Assembly: GCA_021018815.1 (NCBI GenBank)
Contig: JAITYX010000033.1
Location: 4,024,001 to 4,088,000, forward strand
Direction: 5' to 3'
From: Talinum fruticosum
Lineage: Eukaryota; Streptophyta; Magnoliopsida; Caryophyllales; Talinaceae
DNA length: 64,000 nt
In this document: one piece after another, positions 57,101 through 64,000 of the stretch
Position numbering within the stretch: the first letter of the stretch is position 1
How the letters are laid out: the number at the start of each line of letters is the position of its first letter
Notes under the pieces: generated by a model
Told to the model about the DNA's origin: nothing
What the model saw: the letters and a program-made list of their open reading frames with translations, nothing else
Databases searched by the model: none
Translations under genes and position numbers: made by a program

Positions 57101-57420
57101 TTGGTCCATGTGCCATACAAGGAAATGAGTGTTCGATCTCATATGCTTGAATTTAGGAAATTTTGTCCACCGGATAGGATCAAAGAAAATTTTAATTATC
57201 GACACTTCTCCTTATGGATGATGATTGAACGAATATTTTCAGTCCTGAAAAATAAATGGTTAATTTTGAAGCACATGATGCCTCAAACAAGTTAAAAGCG
57301 CCAAATTAAAGTTATAATTGCAACTTGCACATTATATAATTTCATGTGGATGCATAAAAACGAGACACTAATTTCCCTAAACCTAATATCGTGTATGAAA
57401 GACCATCGATAGAAAAGTTA
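57101..57420 (+). pseudogene. PIF/Harbinger transposase, C-terminal fragment
   Basis: The frame encodes EFRKFCPPDRIKENFNYRHF, WMMIERIFSVLKNKWLIL and, after one in-frame stop at 57293-57295, KRQIKVIIATCTLYNFMWMH. This is the C-terminal part of the DDE_Tnp_4 domain: NYRHS...IERTFGVLKKRF..L and the IIACCALHNF block that carries the last catalytic glutamate (E of IER). No N-terminal half or element ends are found nearby. Confidence 0.85.
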
Positions 57421-57625
57421 CACAATCCTCATAACAGACAAACAATGAATACTGTTAGGGATGAAATAACTTATATGATTACTGGTATAGTTGGGGATGT
57501 TCCCTAGTAACTTGTACGGTTGTAACTTTTAATATTATATTAGTAAGTTATGTGTATGCTTATAATATCCACAATTTTAACACTTTACATATGATCATTT
57601 TAGTGGCCCGTTTCATAAAAATATA
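57421..57625. other. Harbinger fragment 3' flank
   Basis: AT-rich DNA with no recognised feature. Confidence 0.4.
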
Positions 57626-57627
57626 AC

Positions 57628-57717
<90 letters not shown>
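57626..57717. repeat. (AAT)n microsatellite
   Basis: About 30 near-perfect AAT repeats (92 bp), likely polymorphic. Confidence 0.98.
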
Positions 57718-57718
57718 T

Positions 57719-60700
57719 GTGAGACCTGAGAGTTTAAGTAGGTTAATTATAGGATTAAATTAAAGTAAGTAATTGATGCGTAAATTATTTTATTTAGTAC
57801 GAGTTCTCAATCGTATGCACTTTTATAAATTAGCGGATTATATTACTTCCTCCCGATTCCCCTCACGTACCCGGTAATTAAACCTAAGACCAATTATGTT
57901 AAGCTATTTCTATTTTTCTTCATAAGATAAGTCTAACTAAAAAAAGAAAAAGAAAAAGAAAAGAGAAAAGAGAGAATGGCTGAATTATGTGGTTTAAACC
58001 AAGAGGAGATCAGTGGAAAGTTGGATGTGCTGGCACTTTCTAAGGCAGCCACAACAAAAAGGAATAAAAGAGATTAAGGGGAAAAGAAGCAGAGAAGGGT
58101 CAGGAAAAAGGAAAGAAGCGGTGGGAAAAAAGAAAGAAGGGGAACTGAACAAAACGGGGAAACGAAAGAAAGAAAGAAAGAAAGAGGAGAGGGAGAATAG
58201 AGAGAAAGAGGGAGCGAGGGTGATGGCTAAAGAGAGAGAGAGAGGAGGCCAGCAAGCACGACAGCCGGCGGACCCGAGGACAGTAGCCAGCGACGTGGGT
58301 AGACGGCGAGCAAAGGAAAGAACGAGGGATTGGGACAGAGCAACAAAGAAGGAGGACGGGAGAAAGGAACGACCACCGTGGGAGCGGAAGTCAGCGGGCG
58401 AGCATGCAGCGGCCAGCAAGTGAGAGAATGGTGGCTGGGCCGGCGAACGAGCGAGGTCAACCGAGAGGCGAGACCAAGAGAACTGAGAACGAGAAACAGA
58501 ACGGGAAAGCGAGAGACTGAGCAAGAACTGGGCAAAGGAAGACTGAGGCTAAGAAGGAGCCAAGCAGCGAGAAGGGGAGAACACGAGACAGAGATAGTCA
58601 AAGACAGAACGGGAAGAAGAGGAGGGCAAGAAACCTGAATCAGTTCATCCAAATCAATTACTTAAACCCTATAATTTGAGGTGGGTGGTCTTATACAATA
58701 AACTAATGGTAATTTCGAAACCCAATTGAATTTCATTGTAAATATTGAATGCTTGTACTATAGAATGAATTTAGGAAGTAGTTAGGGCTTAATTAGAACA
58801 TGAGAGAAACTTATTAAGTTTGTTAAGGCTAAATTGGGAATCTGAAGATTGTGATGGAGTTAGATTACATAGGTTTAAGAAGTAATATGGAAGTTTCAAT
58901 TAGCAATTAGGGATGAAGAAGTTGTGATTTGGGTATGAATTGTGAGTTAATTGAGCCTTAGGGACTTCCCAATTTTGTGCGTTGGAAGGTAAGTATTGAT
59001 ATTGGGAAACAATGATTTAGAGTGTAAAGGAAAAGTGTGAGTTTATCTTGAGTAATGCACAATTGAGGTAGGAAAGTGGAGAGCAAGTGATTCTTAGGTC
59101 AAACTAAGTTTAGAATATATCTAAGTAGTTGAGATTGAATTAGATTTGAAGATAAATGGAACTAGAGGAATTTGAGTAATGAGGTGAGATTAAGTGTTAT
59201 ATGGCTGAGTATGGGCGTTAGAGAGTTAGCTAATGATATGGAGACATAATATAAGAGTTTGAGGCAAAGATAATAGTTGGTGATGAGTTGTGATAATTTG
59301 GGCTAAATTATGAATGTTTGTGATTATGGAGGATTTTACGACTTGTGGTTATTGTGGCTCGGAGGAGTTTTAGTCTCCGAATTCATTGTGCTTGAAAGGG
59401 AATTGAGTTAAGGTAAAATTAACGTTGGAGTATAGTAAAGGAGTGGGAACTTGGAGTATCAAGGAGTATGTGTTTTTATTGATTGAGTGTGGCTTTGAAA
59501 AAGGAGTGAGACGAGAATTACATATATGGGAATAGGACATTCTTGCTTGAATAGAATATAGATGAGTATGAGTGAATACTAAGTACTTGGTGAATTCTTG
59601 AGTTAATGTGCTAGCTTGGAATGCTAAGTCTTAGTGTAGAAATTCTTGATTCGTGAAGTGATTCAATTCTAAATACGCTCGAAAATTAGTTTTGAAAAAG
59701 AGTTCAAATCTTTGTTCAGAACGATACTTGTGTATGATTCTTAATAAATGCTTTACAAACTTGAAATTTATTCTAAAGAAGCGAAATTGATTCGAGAAAG
59801 TGAATTTAGAAGGGTGACACGTGGTGTCATGCCTTCTACGATGATAAACTGATTTGAGATTTTGGTTTAAAAACCAAGTTTGATAAGTGATTGTGATCAC
59901 TTGGGTTTTAAAAGGATTTTGGGCTAAGGATTGTTTAGACCGTAGGAAGGAGGTGGTTGTGCATATCAGGCCATGGGGTCCTTGCGTATCGGAATGTCCA
60001 TCAACCGATGAGGTTGATTCTTTCCTAATGAGGAAAGCGGAGTCTTCCAAGAGTTTGATTAGAGATAGGTCCCGGGAGCCTGAGTAAAGGGGTTGTGCCC
60101 TCGAGAAATCTGACTGGTGCTAGTTCAATTGTCCAAAGCCCCGAAAGGATATTCAGCTTCGAACCGAGAGTATTTAAAAGGAAATGTAGGTGGTTACACC
60201 ACCTTGTTTTAAGTTGATTCAGTTCTAAAAAGAGTTGATGATTACGAAACGGTACCTTTATATTGATGAAATACCCATAATTTTAACGAAAAGCAACTAT
60301 AAAGAATATAATTATTGAGTATTATTCCGCGCATCTAGGGGGTGAGTGACTGATTTTATTTACAGCCAGACGTATTACTTTAATATTCCTTTGAGAGCTG
60401 TTGTCGAATAAATCAAATCAAGGAAATTGCCTCCCTTTTTCCATCTAAGCTAAACTGTTGGGTGATTAGTAATTGTCGTGGCCGGCGTATTAAAATAAGT
60501 TAGGAGGCAGCAGCGTAAGAGGACGGAAGGGAGGACATATGGACTTGTCATACATGGGCCAGTGATTACTTTAGCTGAATTATGAAGAGATGAGAAAGAT
60601 AAATTGGGGTCCAATAAGGATCATTAACCGACAATTAAGCGGTGGAGAGAGAGGCAGGTAAAGGGGGCCCTTGGAGGCCCGAGCGAGAGGAAAAAGGAAA
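57719..60700 (-). repeat. LTR-like noncoding region with a pyrimidine-rich leader
   Basis: Begins TGTGAGACC at 57719 (on the minus strand this reads as an LTR-type end, GGTCTCACA). About 58030-58640 is almost entirely purines on the plus strand, that is a CT-rich leader on the minus strand with GC-rich patches. 58650-60700 is AT/GT-rich without coding. This looks like the LTR or leader of a gypsy element on the minus strand. No partner LTR or internal domain is visible. The long ORFs at 57994-58652 on both strands follow the skewed composition and are not supported as genes. Confidence 0.4.
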
Positions 60701-60701
60701 G

Positions 60702-60897
60702 TGTAAGGCCCCCAATATGTAACCACATAAATAAGTAATTAACAGCGGAAGACTTGTAAATTGGGAGACGTTACCGTCGTTTTAGAATGAAAACAAGGAA
60801 AATTCATTTGAGAAAATTGATTATTTAAACAATTTATGTAACAATCCAACCCAAATTTTCTTCACAGAAAATGAATTTTCAAAATCCCGAGGATCGG
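60702..60897 (-). repeat. LTR-like terminus
   Basis: TGTAAGGCCCCC at 60702 resembles the TGTAACACCCC start at 60898 and the CGTAACGCCCC start at 62896. AACAGCGGAAG lies about 45 bp inside, comparable to AGCGCAGTGGAAA and AGCGCAGCGGAAA in the other two. A related but more diverged LTR end. Confidence 0.4.
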
Positions 60898-61686
60898 TGT
60901 AACACCCCTAACCCATAATCACTAGTTTAAGCTAAACCACCTGCTAACCGAGTGATTAGCGCAGTGGAAAAAGGGTTAGGAGTCGTCACCGCCACCCTTA
61001 CCAGCAGAAAGGGCAAGGCTATTGGGAGTCGGATACTAAACTATTCGACAAAGATCACATTATCTTAATAGTCAGCAACAAAAGGAACTACAATATGTAC
61101 AAAGTCGAACAAAAGTACACGGTAACCCAGACATTCACTAGCTCTAGCCCACGACACTGTGTACTAGTCTCCAAAAGGCGATCATGGCGAGCCGTAGCCC
61201 CTAAGCCTCGAACACAATTCTTCTATGACCTGCCGTCTTCACTATTCTTACCTAAAACAAAACAAGGAAAATATTTTTGCAATGTGAGTCGAAACTCAAT
61301 ACGTTCACTATCATGCAAGTAAAATAAAAGTTATGAAATAATTGAGTTGAGCGCATGCGTTTCAATTCATTTGTAAATGAGGGAGAGTTAACAATGTAAA
61401 TATGTTGCTAATTAATTATCTGAATGGATCCCTTTACGATCATCGGGTTTCCCTAAACGCATGTGCACACACCCGCACCGATCGGATAGTCCAGTTGAAG
61501 GCGGTTATCGATTACGGTATTACCAACCTGGATAATAAGGCGTACCAAATAATGGCACTTGATGGGCGGGTCCATATTAATGATGGCAAATATTATTTGC
61601 AAATAATTCTTTGTTGTTATTGATGTCGGACATATCCGGCCTTGATTTGTAAATAAAATATTGAAGGGCACGATCAATGAACGTAC
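60898..61686 (-). repeat. Direct repeat, copy 1 (LTR-like, TGTAACACCCC end)
   Basis: About 790 bp repeated at 62896-63636 in the same orientation. Shared blocks in order: TAATCAC near the end, GATTAGCGCAG-GGAAA, GTCATCACCGCC-type text, GCAATGTGAGTCGAAACTC, GATCATCGGGTTTCCCTAAA, CACACCCG-ACCGATCGG, ATATCCGGCCTT. On the minus strand the end reads GGGGTGTTACA, a frequent 3' end of plant gypsy LTRs. ORFs here are not conserved between copies. Confidence 0.8.
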
Positions 61687-62016
61687 CTTGTGCTGATGTT
61701 CCTCCTTCTTTTTCTTTTTGGGCGGAATCCGGATGAACGCACGACGCCGACGCTTGATGACCTTAATTAAGGATATAAAATTTTTATTAATAAACTGAAT
61801 TTTTATATCTTATTTATTTATTAAATCACTTCAAAGCTACTTGAAATGAAAATTAACAAAATTAGCTTTTACTAAAGAATACTAATGATGTCTTTAATCT
61901 ATATATGATTTGTTTATCTTATTTTATACAATGCATGCCTAAATATATATATATATATAGCAACCTTAAAAATATACCTAGCTTTCTTTTTAACTACATA
62001 CATAATTATATATGCC

Positions 62017-62056
<40 letters not shown>

Positions 62057-62895
62057 ACCTCAATATACATAATTTTCTCCTAAATAATTCTAAGGTTATC
62101 TCTAACGTATAAGGTTTATTTATTTTTGTTTATAAAATGCACACCTAAAATTATTCATATTAACCTTGAACACCTATCTCCTTTTTCTTTATAACTAAAT
62201 AGTATTGATATTATTTGCTTTTAAAAATCAAGGAAAGGTTTAGTTTTAATTACTGTTATTAGTTATTTTATTATGCAAATATCTTTATTCATTCTTTTAT
62301 GCACCTATTTTCTAACCTATTCTGTCATGGCAGAAATTAATTTTCCCAAAAGAGAAGTTCATTCCCTGGCATGCTATTCTTATAATACTTCAACTTTCAC
62401 AATCCCCTCAGTAGGTTAAATCCTTTCTAAAATTTCTGCTAATCTCACCATTAGGTCAAGTAATTATCTAAATTAATCCAAAACATTTTCTAACTCAAAT
62501 TATTCATGACTGTCCTTTATACAGTAAATTTGTCCACAATCTGTTTTCGGCTTCAGTATGTCCAAACATCATCAATTGTCATCAAATCTTCCTAAACTCC
62601 ATGAATCAATCACATACATACCATAATCCAACTTTAATCTCCAAACAGAACAAAAGAAAACAACCGATTGCAACTTAAATACTCAAATTAAAAAGAAGTG
62701 AATCTGAAAAATTACCCTAGGAAATTAAATTAAAAGAACTGATTGAATCTGAAAAATTACCCTAAGAACCAAGGTGAAAGGGGTTAATTTTTTAGGGGTT
62801 TTGTGATGATTGAAGGTTGAAGGATTGAGGCCCGGAGGGTTGAAGTCGGAGGATGACCGAAACGGGGTAGACGGCCGGCGGTCGAAGCGGTTGCT
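61687..62895. other. AT-rich interval between the direct repeats
   Basis: Contains (AT)n runs at about 61943-61960 and 62021-62054 and a duplicated CTGAAAAATTACCCTA phrase (62705 and 62749). From 62760 to 62895 it becomes GC-rich. No gene. Confidence 0.55.
62021..62054. repeat. (AT)n microsatellite
   Basis: 34 bp of uninterrupted TA dinucleotides. Confidence 0.95.
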
Positions 62896-63636
62896 CGTAA
62901 CGCCCCAACCCGTAATCACCGGTGTTAGACTAAACAAGCTGCTAGCCGATGATTAGCGCAGCGGAAAGGAAGGTCGGGAGTCATCACCGCCGCCTATGTC
63001 CGTAGACAGGGCAAGGCTTGGTCCGATGGTGTTAATAATGTACATATATATAACATAGCGATGGGCAATTAATAAAAGATACAACTAAAACTTGTAAATA
63101 TGTACAAACGGTAGCACGACCCTTGACTCGACAGACGACTTATCTAACTACTAAACCAACCGACGGGTCTTCCTGCGAGCCACTACGTCCGAGTATTTAC
63201 TTCCCGGGTTATCTGAAAATTACCTAAAACAAAACAAGAAATATTTTCGCAATGTGAGTCGAAACTCAATACGCTCATTATTATGCAAGTAAAATATAAG
63301 TTAGAAATATTTGGGTTGAGCACGTGCATTTCAATTCATTTTATAAATGAGGGAGAGTGAATAATGTAAAACTGTTGCTAATTAATTATCTGTGTGGTTA
63401 CCCTTGCGATCATCGGGTTTCCCTAAATGTGTACACACCCGGACCGATCGGGAAGTCCGGTTGGTGCGGCGCAGATGACGGTATGCCGACTTTGAGCAAT
63501 GGTAAAGTAACAATGGGCGGGTCCACTTTAACATGACAAATATTCTTCCAAATGATTCTTTGTTGGTTGTTAATGGCGGCCATATCCGGCCTTAATTTTT
63601 GAATGAAAACTTGAAAGGCATAATCCATGAACGTAC
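62896..63636 (-). repeat. Direct repeat, copy 2 (LTR-like, CGTAACGCCCC end)
   Basis: About 740 bp matching 60898-61686 with many substitutions and small indels. The starts are 1,998 bp apart. The pair may be two LTRs of a small element, or one LTR and a nested relative. Confidence 0.8.
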
Positions 63637-64000
63637 TCGATAATGCGGATGGTGTATTTGTTCTTGGTGATACTTGCACAGGACCCGAACGGACTTGATT
63701 TGATGGCCCTTAACATAGATTTTTAAGACATAATTAATTAATAAGGATTTACACTCATTTGGTTTTGGTAATAATCACCTTATTTCATGGTAATTGATAT
63801 GATTTATAAGTATTTGGATTATGCTTTATGTTATTGAAATTTTAGCTAAGCTATTTTACTTATGAATGTAATAATCTTTAACATAAATTATTTTATAGAA
63901 ATAACATGCATTTAGCTAATTACAAGTTATTAAATATGCATTTATTCATTAAGTGATTATAGTTTATGCATGAATTTCATTAAGCATGCATTAAGATTTT
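63637..64000. other. AT-rich right edge
   Basis: No gene or terminus seen. Sequence is not obviously shared with 61687 onward. Confidence 0.5.

Noticed and set aside
57994..58652. Long ORFs on both strands (176, 141, 136 and 102 codons)
   Set aside because: They lie in a strongly purine/pyrimidine-skewed region and encode low-complexity Lys/Arg/Glu or Ser/Leu-rich peptides. No domain motif.
62725..62937. 70-codon minus ORF
   Set aside because: Spans the LTR-like terminus at 62896 and has no counterpart in the first repeat.
1..64000. Host protein-coding genes, tRNA or rRNA genes
   Set aside because: No conserved host protein motif, rRNA block or tRNA-like cloverleaf was recognised. Primer binding sites were the only tRNA-related sequences seen.

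Overview
This window looks like gene-poor repetitive DNA from a plant nuclear genome, most likely a eudicot. Nearly every base I can assign belongs to a transposable element, and every recognisable protein is a plant transposon protein (Ty1/copia, Ty3/gypsy Tat and Athila, CACTA TNP2, LINE, PIF/Harbinger). The intergenic DNA is AT-rich with long (AT)n and (AAT)n runs. I see no intact host gene, no rRNA, tRNA or CRISPR array, and no bacterial-style operons. All coding regions are broken by stops, frameshifts or deletions.

The main structure is a nest of insertions resolved by termini and target-site duplications (TSDs). The oldest layer is a Tat-type gypsy element, copy B, on the minus strand. 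Its 5' LTR is split (39959-41608 and 52761-53259) by a second family member, copy C, on the plus strand (41609-52760). The 5' LTR of C is in turn split by an Athila-like fragment (42618-45364, TSD GTACC). The reverse transcriptase gene of B is cut at 34786/34787 by copy A (minus; 5' LTR 32794-34786). Copy A is cut in its integrase region at 26431/26432 by a Ty1/copia element on the minus strand (5' LTR about 26021-26431, pol stop at 3000). That copia element carries two CACTA DNA transposons: CACTA-1 (3505-14444, TSD ATT) between reverse transcriptase and RNase H, and CACTA-2 (16550-24130, TSD CTT) just before the protease active site. The copia reading frame resumes on the far side of each.

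Left edge (1-3000): a degraded plus-strand ORF resembling the DUF7745/plant-mobile-domain ORF of plant retroelements, facing a minus-strand region with a clear TATA box and a short broken ORF downstream of copia pol.

Right part (53260-64000): a LINE C-terminal fragment; a 2.9-kb Mutator-like element with about 225-bp terminal inverted repeats and a 9-bp TSD (53882-56774) that contains a 1.25-kb hAT-type element (54109-55354, TSD GTGCCAGG) built around a 72-bp minisatellite; a PIF/Harbinger transposase fragment; an (AAT)n array; and a run of LTR-like sequences including an approximately 0.75-0.8-kb direct repeat at 60898 and 62896.

The most unusual items are: the pol-less Tat copy C with separate minisatellites at its 5' and 3' ends; a large internal direct duplication with leader-like DNA in CACTA-1 (possible captured host sequence); the truncated Athila copy with an apparently perfect TSD at its broken end; and the hAT element whose core is a frame-preserving minisatellite.
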